The notes beneath the pieces were generated by a model. That model was not told the DNA's origin and searched no databases. It was given only the letters and a program-made list of their open reading frames with translations. Shown here one piece after another: positions 1 through 12,708 of a stretch of DNA of 64,000 nt. The position numbers were made by a program, and so were the translations under genes. Positions within the stretch are counted from its first letter, which is position 1, and each line of letters starts with the position of its first letter. The stretch is from Paraphysoderma sedebokerense (Eukaryota; Blastocladiomycota; Physodermatomycetes; Physodermatales; Physodermataceae): positions 124,001 to 188,000 of the forward strand of contig JAHLJZ010000007.1 of assembly GCA_025602915.1 (NCBI GenBank). The letters run 5' to 3'.

Positions 1-1
1 A

Positions 2-302
2 ACGAGTCCGGCTCCGTACGCTGTTCCACTGGCATCTGGCTCAAATTTATGGGGACCGTTAGCGAACGAGCCTGCCAAGTTTGATAAACTGTATGTACAT
101 CGTTCCGCTCTAATTTCTCTTGCTAGTGCTTGGGTACTCAATGTTTTTTTAATCTTACAGTACCCCCAAAGAAGCTTCTCTCATCGTGATGAACATCTCC
201 TGGAATATGACTACTATTAACCAGGCAAAATATGTTATTCCGATTATGTTATTTTCATCCATTCTTTCTTTGGTCGCTTTCATCCTCAGATATGCACGAT
301 AA
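2..302 (+). CDS. 3' end of a membrane protein gene (partial)
   Basis: Only the last 76 residues are in the window; the gene starts upstream. Two exons fit, 2-90 and 161-302, joined across an intron with a GTATGT donor and TTACAG acceptor. The phase closes exactly and the frame ends at TAA 300-302. The encoded tail is hydrophilic and then ends in one hydrophobic stretch (IPIMLFSSILSLVAFIL) followed by RYAR, so the protein most likely finishes in a C-terminal membrane helix with a short basic end. I do not recognise the family. A multi-pass transporter or a tail-anchored protein are both possible. Confidence 0.5.
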
Positions 303-1207
303 AATTAGCGATTTATCTGACTATTAAAATTGTCATCTTTCCATCTGGTGTAAATCTGCCGTAGCGGTGTTAAACTAAAATAAAGGCAAACCCTGTACCA
401 TAATGGCATGGATAATTGATAATGATATACATCTTGAAAATGCTGGTCAACTCTTTCAGATCACTGTGATTCGAATTATAGCGAGATATATGTAGAATGC
501 AATCGTGTATCTCAAGTTTTTGCAATTAAATTCGATTTTCATTTGTCAATCTTGCGAATCAGGTCCTATCTATGAGTCAAAATGCTAGTTCACCTCATAA
601 GGATATAGCAAATGTTGAGGCGCAGTTTCGTACCAGTACCCTTTGGGTCGTATGATGCTTCGCAGGACCTTATCTGAGCGGTCATGGAACCTGACTAAAT
701 CATCGATCTGAATAGTATAGTGAATGATGGGATCAGTCGATTAATTTTTTTGAAATTAAAATGGAGATTGTCAAAGACACGCCGAAAATTTCTTTTAACA
801 CTGCTTTACAAATGCTGGAATCATCTGGCTTCCAAGCTTCTCGTCAGAGCCGATCTACACTCTACATGGCGGCAAACGCTTCAATCTGCATGACATTAAA
901 GTTATCTCTATTCTACATGTACAGATTGACATATGATCGCGCTTCTAATGCTTAGGATTGAAGTACTATGGTGAATTCTAAATAACTTGCGATGAATCGT
1001 TTAACCGTTCAATTATTGTTTCATGCTATATACATTTACTTGCTACGTATGGTAATTCTATGCAGATTATATTACGATACCTTTTGGTGCCAGAGAAAAT
1101 TTTCTTTCTACCGACAACATTGTTCCTCTTGAGTTCCTGCTACGGATTATACCGACAATTCAAAATGTCGCCACCACTGGTATTCTACAATAAATAGTCT
1201 TCTGAAA
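303..1207. other. intergenic stretch
   Basis: It lies between the tail of the partial plus-strand gene and the 3' end of antiporter copy 1. It is AT-rich with no recognisable coding exon, RNA gene or repeat. A 64-codon open stretch at 761-955 (+) has no family resemblance and no splice partners. Confidence 0.6.
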
Positions 1208-3396
1208 TTATTCGTGTATTTCTACGGCCAGTGAAACATTTTCCTCTTCCAATGAAGCCGCCGTATCAGTTCTACGCCAATCAGTATTCATTTCATCATG
1301 AACATTCCCTCCAATCCATTCATTGTGGCCAGTGCCGAGGGTGGTAGGGTTTAATCTAATCGGATCTTCCAACTTCTCTATAGAAGATCTATCACCGGCG
1401 TTGTTGCTCCACATCTTTTTTGCACTGACCGGCCCTGAAATCACTAGTTCCCCGTTTCCTTCAGGTCGGCGAGGTGCGCGAATATTCAACAGTCTACCGC
1501 TGGAAGTTCTAGTTCCGGCTGAGAGCGTGCGAACTATGCCAACACTAAGACGAAAGAATGACACACAGGAACCGTGAACGATAACGGACGTAAGGACGAG
1601 GAACATTACGATTGGAATTGTATTTCTGTCCGTGGGTAATAAAAAAATCTGTATGAAATAAGAAAAGAAGATAGCACCAGCCCCGATAGGACCGAAGAAT
1701 CCTTATTTTGCGAAAGCGTTAGAATATAAAATATAGCGTTATCGATCAGGAATGTCTTCAACTCACCAGCAAAGATGGCTTCTCTCAGGGTAATGAACGA
1801 AGGTGTGAACTTGAACAACGCCACCACAATGGGCAAGCGCCGCCCGATCATTACTACCAGACCGAGAACAAGCATCCTCCATAAGCTCAAGCTCTGGGAC
1901 GAGTCGATAGCGTAATAACTGTCCCAGGGTATCAAAGTTCCGAAATATACGAAGAATGCTAAATTGATAATGTTATCCAGAGTTTCCTGAACACGAGACT
2001 CCGCCGTCTCGGTGGAAAACCAGCCATCCTTTGTATAAAAATAATTTTAGTCTATCTGTTGAATATTCGAAAGTGAATGATCAATTACCCAATTCAAAGT
2101 GCAACCAGTAGCAAAAACTGTTAGGAAGTCATCCATCCCCAGAAGCACAGATATCCCGTCCGCAAATAACTTGAGAATAAAGTTGGAGTGTTAGAAAACT
2201 CTTTCTCTGTGATGAGTAAGCTCATATAAAGAGAGGGAAATTACCGCAAGTGCTATTTCAAAACTAAGAAAGCTCTCTTTATCAATCAACTTGCCTCGCT
2301 CGCTCAGCCGCAATAGCCTACGTGCCACATACCCGATAACTACTCCAAGAATAATAGCAAGAATCACTTGGTATAGTACTACTACCACTATCCAGTACGA
2401 CCAAGCTGTGTCAGCAGGGTACTTTAGTAACGCAAAAGCTATCATAATAAATGGATACTTAAAGAAAGCACTTTGTCAGCATGGCATTAATGATGCAACT
2501 GTCGAAAACAAGTGAGCAAAGCATGGATAGAGTTTACCGCTGATCCATCGTTAGCACCAGATTCGGCTGACAATAAGTGTCTTACATGTATCGGGACATG
2601 TTTGTCGGCAAAGCGCCCATTACAAATAGAATTCGCTAAAATCTTGCAATGGAAGGCGAAAACTGTTTAGAAGTCTGAATTAACTTCAATTGTACCATAA
2701 ATCATGATATACATACTGGATCTGTTGGTGCAATGCAACCTGCTATAATTAGAGATTTTAACTACCGATTTGGGTGAGAATTTAGATTCAAAATATAGAG
2801 TCAAAGATAGATAAGTTACCCATGGAATACCCAGAATCAAGTGTATTGCTGCCCCGGTGAATATCCAAGCATATATCATCACTGGCCCAAGTAGAACAAA
2901 CATTGACTTCCAGTGTAATGACAGATATCTATTCGGCAAATCGACCCCTGAGGATTGAAGAACGTTAGTGGGGTTCGGGAACCGCGGACGTATTCACATC
3001 ATGCTCTAATGACATACCGGAAGCCAATAATTGAATAGCGATGACTATTCTGGTAAATTGAAAAGTCAAAAATAAATTTCCAAAAGGTCCATCATCTCCA
3101 ACAATTTCCTGTCCGTCTTCTATTATTCCTAAGGAATTCATCCCTAGACTATGATTGTGCGATGCCATGAGGGAGGAATTGACCAAATCACTAGAAGGTC
3201 CCCAATTCCTTGGGTTTATAACACCAATTACTCTTGGCCCCATCATGATTCCGAATAGTGTCGCCACCAGAGCTTCTGATAGATACAGCTTTTCTTTAAT
3301 GACGAGGGAGTAAAGGCCGAAGAGTATTGTGAAGGCACCGACTAAGGTCAACGTCCATGCTAAGGGGGTAGGATTCAATACATTGAATTCTATCAT
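1208..3396 (-). CDS. Na+/H+ antiporter, Nha1/Sod2-like (copy 1)
   Basis: Monovalent cation/proton antiporter of the fungal plasma-membrane Nha1/Sod2 type (CPA1/NhaP), exporting Na+ (and possibly K+) for H+. Eight exons: 3396-3018, 2947-2820, 2761-2717, 2642-2538, 2457-2245, 2169-2089, 2028-1767, 1701-1208; 568 aa. The core contains the transport signature APTDP, then AESGANDGSA with the paired acidic residues, and about a dozen hydrophobic helices; the last ~120 residues form a hydrophilic cytoplasmic tail. The start ATG at 3396 was chosen by alignment with copy 2 at 41.8 kb; an in-frame start 20 codons upstream is less likely. Five of the seven acceptors end in AAG rather than CAG/TAG. The exon equivalent to 2028-1767 is split by an extra intron in copy 2. 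Exon lengths otherwise match that copy exactly in the core. Confidence 0.9.
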
Positions 3397-4003
3397 GATG
3401 AGAGATGAGTATAGTGGGGATAGGGGTATCGGGAGAGCAAATTTGGAGGTGAGCACAGCATAAACTCATAGATAAGATTCCCGATGACGTGATCTCTCGG
3501 GCTCTAAGACCCAAGTCCGATCGCCACATTCATGATTGTTGCTAAATGCTAATTCGGGGTTCAAACACTATTCAAACCATATGCGGATGATATACATCTA
3601 TATCATATGTCTGTAAACATGATCTACGAAATCTCTTATTGATTCCGTATTGTGGGAGTATAGAGTGTAGAACTTACAATAATAATAAGTGAATCACCGG
3701 GGTTGGTTACTAGTTAAGATCTGTCTGTGTGGGATTTTGTTGTTTGTTCTTATCAGGCGTGTGGCTTGGAAGGATCATTCTAGATTCTATTCACTCCTGT
3801 TGTTGTGACAATACGTTAGATGTCCTGATGTTCATTGTTTTTTCTATTGCCCGTCCCATATTCAGATTTGAGATATATAGCACCCCTTTCACCGAAAGAA
3901 TATTGACAACTCCATCATGACATGTCGTATGGGACAGCCTTCATATTTTCAGTTCTATATTACATTTAGAGGTTTTGCACATGTAAAGCTGTATCTTCCA
4001 ATA
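3397..4003. other. intergenic stretch
   Basis: It is 5' of antiporter copy 1 and 3' of the RJL GTPase gene, and should hold the antiporter promoter. No family-like exon is seen; a 63-codon open stretch at 3729-3920 (+) resembles nothing. Confidence 0.5.
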
Positions 4004-5147
4004 TCATTCGACCTTCAGGCTTGCTTCCTCACAGTAGAATAATTGTGATATTCCTTTTTCGATTTCAGCAATCGAATCTGATTTTGCGACTGTTAAGTCG
4101 TTCTCTTTCTTCGGGAAGAATTTTGTCAAGATGGCTTGAAACATATCGTCAAATAATTCTGGAATATTTAGTCCAGTTGATGCCGATGCTTCAAAATATC
4201 TTGAACACGAACGACGTTAGTAAGATCATTATCTGGGGTCTTCCCCGTTTGTCAACATACTTTAAATGCTTCTTTTGGGCATAAGCTCTTCCCTCTTGTT
4301 CTGTTATGACTCGTGGGGATAGATCTGTCTACATGCATAGAACTAGTTAATCAGCCGACCATTCCATGCCATCTTGAAATATCCTATACATCAAGATACC
4401 AACCTTGTTCGCGATTAAATATACCACAGATTCGACTTTTGACCCTTGCGCTTTCACCACTGACGTGAATTCGTCTATCCAACTATCGAGAGAATTAAAA
4501 GACGCTTTCGAAGTTACATCGTACACTAATAGTATCTGCAACGATGAAATCGTGCTTTCAGTTTCTCCGCTTAAAAGAAAACCAAGATAAATGGACAATT
4601 TGAGGTAACTTACGCCATGGGTGTCTTTATAGAATTCGTTTCGAATGTGGAAGAAAGGTTTGGCTCCAGCCGAATCCCAAAAATTTAATTTAACTGCATT
4701 ATAGAGCAAAGAAGATTATGGTTGTTAGCGTCGGCCATCACAGCACTTCCTGATCCAATCACCAATTCAATAATTAGCGAATCTGGTGGAGGCTATGATG
4801 CCATATCTGAAAGAATCAAACCTTGAATCCCATGTATACTACCAGATTTTAATCCATAATCGATTCCTATAGTTGATATATACTTTTGCACAAACTATGT
4901 AAAAAATGAATATCACGAATAAGCATTGATGCTCCTCTGTTAGCAATGATCTAGAGAATACAAAACACATCACTTCCTACAATGAAGCCACTTGTCATGG
5001 AATTAGAGTACACACCTTGCCTTCGCAATACCGTTTTATCAAGCAGCTCTTGCCAACATTGGGATCGCCGAGTGACAAAATTTTCAATTTAGGTGTCAAG
5101 TCTGTGGTTGCTGGTTTGTAAGGAAGGTGATATCGTTCTCGGTTCAT
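4004..5147 (-). CDS. RJL-family small GTPase (DNAJC27/RBJ-like, no J domain)
   Basis: Ras-superfamily GTPase of the RJL branch. Six exons: 5147-5016, 4894-4843, 4693-4614, 4535-4404, 4328-4261, 4199-4004; 219 aa. Visible motifs in order are the P-loop GDPNVGKS, the switch region KYISTIGIDYG, the G3 box DSAGAKPFF, the RJL hallmark RNEFYKDTHG, the G4 box NKTD completed across an intron, and the G5-like EASAS. The residue corresponding to the Ras catalytic glutamine is not Gln, as is usual in RJLs, so intrinsic GTP hydrolysis may be weak. There is no C-terminal prenylation cysteine motif and no DnaJ domain; the human orthologue carries one, while several protist and fungal members do not. In other organisms RJLs track with the presence of flagella. 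The last acceptor is AAG. Confidence 0.88.
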
Positions 5148-5488
5148 AAATATACAACTTGATGTTGTAAGATCCTAGTCGAGGAATTTTGGTTGCCAAT
5201 GAAGGTTGTGTGCGATCTGACGATTGACTTGCAACTCTGCTGTTTCTTTAGATTTCGCGTGAACTCTGCAAGTACGCAACCAGGGCAATTCGACTCATGA
5301 CCGGCTAACGACACCAAACGTAAATTTCAATATTCTGCAAGATTCCTAACATATGCACTGATTATTTGATTATATGATGAACTGATCAAGATATCAGTAA
5401 CTATATATTACGGTTTAGCTCTTCATATACATATACCAGTTTCCCATTAGCTATAATTTTATTCCTACAACATACTCAAATTTGATGC
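5148..5488. other. intergenic stretch
   Basis: About 340 bp between the start of the RJL gene and the 3' end of the aspartokinase gene. Nothing further was recognised. Confidence 0.5.
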
Positions 5489-7731
5489 CTAATTCCTCTG
5501 AGATTTATCAATCCCACTCAAATGCCGGTTAGCATGCTTAGACCCATCCCATCCGCCAACGACTAAGCGGTCGTGCACACTCCTTAAGGCTTTGATACTG
5601 TCCTTCTCGGAAATGACACAACTAATATTGATTTCACTGGCTCCCTGAGAAATCATTTCTATGTTGACATCGTCTATTGCTAACGTATCAAACATTTTTC
5701 CTGCTGTCCCGATCATGTGTCTCATGTGCTTACCAACGAGCGAAAGGATGACTTGGTTTCGGGTAAGGGAGACCTACAAGATGTCCGTTAGATTTCTTCA
5801 ACGGAACCAAAGAAGTTAGGAAAAAAATGGAAAACGCACTGTGCCAAGTCTCCTAAATTCTTTGACGACTTTTTCCAAAGTCCGAGGCACCTCATCTTCC
5901 CCGATTTCTGCACCACTGACAACTCCGACAGCCATTGAAACATGAATTTCACTAGTCGTGATCAAATCGACGACGATTCCATGACGATCAAGAATGCTGA
6001 ATATTGATGACAAAAATCCATGAGAATTTGACTTTCTGTTACTCCGAATGTTAATCACAAGGATTGAATCTTTGATGGTAACGGCAGTGGGAGCCCGATT
6101 AAGCAACTGTGAATTCCGGGGGGATTGGATGTGAGTGAATGTGGCAGCATCAGATCCAAGCGCCACCGGAAGCGCAGTACATAAAGTAGCGTCATCCAAA
6201 GGATCCTTGGATTTGGTGCGATTACGGCTCGATGGATAATTCTGAGATGATTCAGGTATAATAAGCGTGCCGGGGCCAGAAGGATTAAATGTGTTCTTGA
6301 TTCTGATTGGAATAGCAGCCCGAATGACTTGGTCCATCGTGAAAGGGTGGATAACTTCACTGCCGTAATACGTTAGTTCTGCGGCTTCATCTGGGGAGAT
6401 GGTTTGAAGTAGCCTTGCCGTCGGAACTTTCCTTGGGTCGGCAGTAAAAATTCCATCTACTTCTTTCCATATTTGAAGTTCGCTGGCTGAAAGACCAACT
6501 GCAATGAGGGCAGCGCACAGATCAGTGTAGCCTCTTCCGATACTCGAAAGCAATGAACCTGGCACTGGCCCAAAGAACCCTACGTACAACACATTAGTTA
6601 GGGCAAGAATCGATGTTGCTGGAGAAAAATTAAACGGAACCTGTGACAACTGGCACACCGCCTTCATTGACTATTTCCCTGACCAAAGAGCTTGCTCGTT
6701 CGGCAATATAATCATAGAACGTCTGATCCAGATTGTTTTCTTCAAACTCTTTATTTATGAGACGTTCCAGATTGACATAATGAGCATCCACACCCTAAAT
6801 TTTGAGGCAATGGAGACGATAGATGAATATTTAAAACAGTTCGGTCGACGAATCAAATATACCATACCCTACTATTCAAAACAGCCGTCAAGATTCTGCA
6901 GCTCAATTTTTCCCCCATACTGACAATTAAATCTTTACTCCTCGGACTAATTTCATCGATTACTTCAACCGCCTTCAAGAATTCTTTCAATCGATTACAT
7001 TCCTTCTTTACATCATTAATGAGTTCATTTAATAACTTAGTTGATTCAACCGAATCGGGAAAAATGGCTTCTGTAGCCGCTTGTAAGTGATCTCTTTCAA
7101 TAATATCGATAATGTCGAGATAAAGTTTAGAGTTGGGTATTAACGTCTCTTCGGCCGCTCGGAGCAGTCGAGATGTAGTCCCTTCGGATTTTTTCTGCGA
7201 TGACATGGCCGAACAAACTAAAACTGGTCGATAATTATGAATTGTATTGCTGTGAACAGAAAAAATATCGAACAGGAAAGGGCATAAGTATCCGAGTGAA
7301 CAGAAGAGGCTCCAGTCAAACCACAGCCGGCCCAATTTCACCACCACATGAAAGGTGAAGTGTGAATGAAGTCATCAAATAAAGACAGAAATGACCACAA
7401 TAACACACAATTCCATTTTACATTGGGGCCGAAGTCTGAGTTCTGACAAAATAAAGTAAGTAAGGAATACTTCATACCCTACGATTCCAGCAACATTCAA
7501 AAGTCTTTCGGCATTCCCGACACTGGTGCCACCAAATTTCATTACAATCCATGGCAAGTCGATATCAGCCATAATATTCGAAACCGACAACATTCTCGAA
7601 CCGGTTAAAGCAGTTTTTGATGACGGAGACGTTGATGTTGGATGGGGTGGGACAGAGTCTGAATTCCTGAGTGTAGCAGAATCAGAACCCTGAAGAGTCA
7701 TAACTTGAAGGGATTGAGGATGTCCGTACAA
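5489..7731 (-). CDS. HOM3: aspartate kinase (aspartokinase)
   Basis: First enzyme of the aspartate family pathway (L-aspartate to 4-phospho-aspartate, toward threonine, methionine and homoserine), cytosolic. Five exons: 7731-7478, 7249-6868, 6794-6641, 6579-5840, 5773-5489; up to 604 aa. Evident motifs are MKFGGTSVGNAERL at the nucleotide site, VLVCSAMSSQ, EGTTSRLLRAAEE, MGEKLSCRILTA, TGFFGPVPG and GRGYTDLCAAL, followed by two C-terminal ACT-type regulatory modules that usually bind threonine. The start is uncertain: ATG-like starts at 7731, 7701, 7593 and 7572 are all in frame, and yeast Hom3 has only a short leader, so 7593 or 7572 would give a length near the yeast enzyme (527 aa). A Ser/Asn-rich insert lies before the ACT region. 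It stands alone, not fused to homoserine dehydrogenase. Confidence 0.92.
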
Positions 7732-8003
7732 AGAATGAGAAAATGCAATGAAATCTACAATCGAGGGAATGTATGAAATTTATACAAATGTTGGGCTGTT
7801 CTGAGTAATTTTTAGCCTGCAAAGATTTTTTGCGATTGCCGCCTGGTCTCAGACACAGCCTCACATGAAAATATTTTGTCACTGATCCCGCGCTGATGGA
7901 ACTTTTTGTTTCGCTTTAAATAGTTTATTTCAATAGGCAATGCTCGGATTATATTCTTAGATACAAAAAAGAATCTGGAGTTCACATATTTGCTCAATCA
8001 TAT

Positions 8004-10562
8004 TCAGTTCTTGGGCATCTGAAACCGCCCTTTCTCGAACGCCCAGATCTTTGCTTTCAGTAGCCCGTAATCGTACAACTGGGGCAGATGATTTTTGAAG
8101 CAGTTCGGGTCAGTTAATATCTCATCCATCCCGAATGCATCTATCTTCCATAATTCCATGTGGGGTCTCTTCTTGCTTGATTTTTGAATTTCCCGGGAAT
8201 GTAAGTTTATGCGAGAGCCGATTGCGTAAGGTGATTTTGTTGCCTTTGAACGATAAGATCCCGGTTTATAATATGTCGACTCCGAATTGGAGTGAACCAG
8301 ATGATAAATCCTTCCTGGTATATATAGCCTATCTACAGATGATCGCTTGGCCTGTTCTCTCAGTCGATCAAGGGGAGGATAAGACAATTCTGGTATTTTT
8401 GGCATGATCTGATGCGTTGATAACAACGGACACTGTTAGTTGCGTGGCGAATATCGGGAAGAGAGCAACCAATTCACATAATGACATACCAAGTTACCGC
8501 CTTTCAATTCTCCAGCCTTACCGAGGAACAGCTTTAAATCATTAAAATTACCATAACTGAGTCTGGGAACAATGTCATTTTTTAAAACAACGCCGACGAT
8601 ATGATTCCGATACGCTTCACATAAATCCTTCGATACAGTTGGAGGTGGGGCATAGCAGAACCCCATTACTTTGAACTTTTCTCCATGTCCTGACAATCGT
8701 CGAAATTCTGACTCATGATCAGCCAGTAGAATAGTTAATATTGAACTAACCCCAGCACCAAGGGAGTGGCCAGTAATTATCAATTTCTTCGGTCGGTACG
8801 TAGCAACAAAGCTCTTAAGTTTGGAAAGTAGAAATGAATATATCCGATTCGCTGAAAATAAAATTCCTTGATGTGCTGAGCCGCCTCGAAACGGAACATA
8901 ATGGCATATTAAATCGGTGAGGACATCAGATAAATTCTATAACGCCAAGGTCAATTTAAAGGTTGAAAACTTATAAGTGTTATAACAACTTACGAAAGTA
9001 CCCCTCACGCAAACGACTATTGCATCTAACTTGTCGGCTTTAACCACGAAAAAACCAGGTTTGCAGATTCCGCCGGTTTGCCAATCTTGATGGACCGAGT
9101 TAATGGAAGGGTTCTTGTCATACTCCGAATTTCGCCCATTCCCAAACCCATATTCCGACATCTCAAACAATAGAATATCATCATCCTTCAGCTGGAGATG
9201 CTTGGATACTGCTTTTGAATTGGATAGAGTCGTAACGCCGTTGATGTAGCGGAAGGCGGTCAAGCCGCCCCAACCATAGGCTGCTAATGCATACTGGTAA
9301 ACGTCATGAAGATAGGCAATCTTCTTATATTCTGGTAGCAGTCTCGCTCCTTTGGTCAGACTTGGGTGACTAGGGAAGCAAATGACCTGTTAGACTGATT
9401 TTCAAATTTCGAAAACACTAAAGTAAAGGAAATTTACGAACCCTATCCCTCTCAGTCTTTGATATTTACCGAATAATATCCAACTTCCTATGAAATCCAC
9501 CACCCCATCTACCTGCATTCCATCCCCCAGGAATACTTTCAGTAGGTGTGTCACCTCTTTTACACCATCAAAACGAGTAAACTTCAACTCTGTCTTCCTC
9601 AGGCCATACATTTTCTTAGGCACGACTGAAGATCTGTTCTTCCGGAGTCGAACCCTTGGAGATACTGAAAAAATTGAGGGCGTGGACACTCGTTTGGACT
9701 GCCTGAATGTCACCTGTGATGATGGACTTGGCGGTAACTTCAGGCTGTGCGCAAAACTATCATCAATGATGAGTGAGTCAAAAGAGAAGTTCGATATTGA
9801 TTCTCCATTTCCGGAATCGTTCCGAGAGAGTGTTTTGGGTCGCCGGATTAGGGAAGATGATCGTGGTCGAAATATGGTATCCCATTTACAATGAACCGTA
9901 ATTGAAATAGTGCCGACAGACGCTACCTTTGATGAGTCGCTTTTAATCGGCAAGACAAAATCGCCGTGACTATGCAATTATTAGATGGTTTTCAATTAAA
10001 GCTTGGAACAGTTAGTCTATACTTACAATTTTCCCTCAGAGACAAGCATATCAACAGGCATCTCCGATATTTTTGTCTTTGCCCGTCCGATTTTTTTATT
10101 TATGATAGAGGTAGACGTATGTATATAAATCTGAAAATACAGAAATGAGTTTTCCCTTCCGCCATGACAGAATTTTCAGCCTGTACAAACCTTCAAGGCA
10201 TCGAACAAATAGGAGTGATATGTCATAGGGATTTTGTAATCTTCATGAACTGTGAAATCGTATCTCTCTTGCTTTTCTTTCCGTTTAGCAGTTACAATTG
10301 TGGTCCCGCCCACTTTCATTTTTAATGACAGATTTTGAACTGGATTGTTCAAACTGACTGTTTTCAATGTTATCGTCATTACACCTGTAGAAAATAATGG
10401 GGATGTTGGCGAGCTGGGTGATGTTGGAGATTTAAGTCTTTCATTCGGTACATCAATTTGCCTGGCATTCTCTGTTGAAATTCTGGACAGTCGTGGCGGG
10501 GGAGAGAACGCGCGGCTATCCAAGACAGTTGAAGGAATGCTGATTCGAGCAGTAGTAGTCAT
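8004..10562 (-). CDS. class 3 lipase, sn-1 diacylglycerol lipase-like, with N-terminal C2-like domain
   Basis: Predicted serine lipase acting on diacylglycerol or related glycerolipids at membranes. Six exons: 10562-10191, 10130-10027, 9969-9438, 9386-8994, 8936-8490, 8408-8004; 750 aa. The N-terminal ~210 residues look like a C2 domain (KMKVGGTTIVTAKRKEKQERYDF up to the repeat of TISITVHCKW), preceded by a Ser/Pro-rich leader. The catalytic domain shows GHSLGAG with the nucleophile at about Ser525, an Asp in NDIVPRLS at about 588, and the His of YIPGRIYHL at about 652, a complete triad typical of the DAGL class. The C-terminal HLPQLYDYGL resembles the end of DAGL catalytic domains. There are no transmembrane helices, unlike animal DAGL alpha, so recruitment probably relies on the C2-like part. 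Confidence 0.88.
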
Positions 10563-11461
10563 TTTGATAACCAAAACCAAGGTGAACAAATTTTTTGGAT
10601 TTATAGCATTAAAGACCTGGTTACAGTCTTGCGGATTGGATTATGGATTATGGCATTGAAGAGCGAGAGCGCTCTCACGGAAAAGTGGCTTGCTGCAATA
10701 GGCGACGCATATAAAGCCAACACGAGTCGCGCCATCCACATTGGTGGTGTAACTCCCGCTTAATGGGATTGCCTGAATCCTTGCGGTATGCCCCTTGAAA
10801 TGTGGTTTTTATGGTTACAGTGCGCCATCCTCACATCCCGAGTATTTAATACCCGTATCAGAAGGCGAATGGCGATCAAACCAATAGCTGACGAAGACAA
10901 TGATTGTGGTATGAATGATACCTTTTTGTCGGTCACAGTTCTCACCAAGCGGATTCGACAGTGCGACGCAAAACCACGACTCTCCTTACAAAAGGTAGGC
11001 TTTTGAAGCAACCTTTAAAAATGCTGAAAGCCCTAAGCCCCCGAATACATATTGGCTTGTAATTTTGGATTTTGATCAGATGCAAGATTATATTCAGGAA
11101 ATTTGAAACTATTCAGATAATTATAGGGCTCATTTAGCAAACAAACAACATAATTAACTCACGGCTAAGATTGAGATTACATAGTTTACCAATGACGATA
11201 TCGAATCTCAAACTGATGAGACGCAAAAGCTCTGTTGAATATATATAATTTTTTCGTTGAAAAAGTGCATTAAATGTATTTATTTAGATTTAAAAATATC
11301 TATGTAAATCTGTCTAAAGCTTTCGTTTGATTGCCTGTTGAAATAATGCGAACCAAGACGACAATCACGTGTTGCTAAACAAGTTAGGGCAGGTAAAGCG
11401 TGGAGGCTTGAATGATAATTTAGCAGCCAACGTCGTCATTCCATATTCCACAAACAACACA
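10563..11461. other. divergent intergenic region between lipase and RRP40 genes
   Basis: About 900 bp between two genes transcribed away from each other, so it should contain both promoters. It includes a 12-bp perfect palindrome (GAGAGCGCTCTC, 10665-10676) about 100 bp upstream of the lipase start. Overlapping 70-80 codon open stretches at 10760-11011 occur on both strands but resemble no family. Confidence 0.5.
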
Positions 11462-12495
11462 ATGGCATCTTCAAATCAAATACAAGTGGTTTTGCCAGGA
11501 GATACCGTGCCATGTTTTGCTACATCGAATTCTTCAGAGTCCTCTGATTCAACTTCAAAAGCGACAGTGAAACTCGGACCGGGGTTACTCCAAAATCCAG
11601 AAAGCAATGAACAGATCATCGCAATTAAGTGTGGCGTCTTACGACACAATAGTGGTAGTAGTGTGGAAAAATGGTGGATCGACGGAAATCAGAGGAGGGT
11701 AAGTGGGTCTTTTAGTACTCTGGATCTCGTAATTATGGATCAACCAGTTGGCTTCCGTGAAATTCAAATATTGGCGAGAAATTCAGGTTATGTTGCCTGA
11801 TGCGACAGTCTATAGATTTCTAACAAAATTCTTCATTGTTGATTAATTGCTTCGTTATCATTTGATATCGCGTTTGCCTACTTCCAACTTTCCTAACCTT
11901 CAGTACGTACCGTCGCTGAATGATTCGGTCATCGGAACGATTATTTCCAAACATGCGGAATTCTACAAAGTTGATATTGGCTCTGCGCATACTGCCACAT
12001 TACCCGCGCTGGCATTCGAAGGCGCAACAAAACGAAATAAACCGAATCTACAAGTCGGAATGTTAGTTTACGCTCGAATTTCAGCTACGAGTAAAGATTT
12101 AGATCCAGAGCTTGACTGTACGAATCCGACAAGTGGAAAAGGAGACGGTTTTGGAGAGTTAAAAGATGGATTTATGTTTAAAGTTTCTTTGGGTTTGGCC
12201 AGAAGGTACGACTGGCAATTGGATCAACGTATTTTTGCCTAATATTTATCTAATCTTATCGTATTAATCACATAGCCTCTTATCACCGAATTGTCCAGTC
12301 CTCCAAGTTTTAGCTAAATCATTTGCATTCGAGCTTGCTGTAGGTTTGAACGGGCGCGTGTGGATAAATTCACCGTCAATTCCGATAACAGTGGGGATTG
12401 TCAATGTCATAAAAAACTCAGAATTCCTAAACTCAAAAGAGCTTGAGAGAATGGTGGAGAAGATGAAAGGAAATGTAAAGAATAGACAAGATTGA
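11462..12495 (+). CDS. RRP40: exosome complex cap subunit Rrp40 (EXOSC3)
   Basis: RNA-binding cap subunit of the nuclear and cytoplasmic RNA exosome. Three exons: 11462-11698, 11904-12205, 12276-12495; 252 aa, close to the yeast protein (240 aa). The N-terminal part holds the VVLPGDTV segment, the middle an S1-like barrel (YVPSLNDSVIGTIISKHAEFYKVDIG...), and the C-terminal KH domain has the conserved G-x-N-G element in AVGLNGRVWI. The plus-strand start at 11462 gives the N-terminus typical of the family; in-frame codons further upstream were not used because they add a leader with no conservation. The gene is divergently placed from the lipase gene and convergent with the leucine-dehydrogenase-like gene. 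Confidence 0.92.
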
Positions 12496-12708
12496 CGGTA
12501 AATTTTGTATTTGCTTGCATTAAAAGACAAGAGCATTAATTGTACAGTAGATATTCGTTCGACATTTATAAAAACCTTTTTATTGGAATCAGTAGAATTA
12601 ATTTATATCAGTTTAAAAACTGCATGAACTTAAAACAGCATCCAAAAACATTAATGAATATTCTATAAAACGGAATTTAGGCTAAGGCCAATTGACTGTG
12701 TATTGGAT

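Noticed and set aside
761-955. 64-codon plus-strand open frame
   Set aside because: No family resemblance, no signal or domain, no splice partners; length is within chance expectation.
3729-3920. 63-codon plus-strand open frame with Cys/Phe-rich start
   Set aside because: Lies in the promoter-side spacer of two well-modelled genes and resembles nothing.
9490-9894. 134-codon open frame antisense to the lipase C2-like exon
   Set aside because: It mirrors codon bias of the real minus-strand exon, whose phase and motifs are clear.
10665-10676. Perfect palindrome GAGAGCGCTCTC upstream of the lipase gene
   Set aside because: A single 12-bp palindrome is easily expected by chance in 64 kb and has no second copy at a meaningful place.
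10788-11006. Overlapping open frames on both strands in the lipase/RRP40 spacer
   Set aside because: Neither has homology or splice structure; mutual antisense openness is typical of chance.
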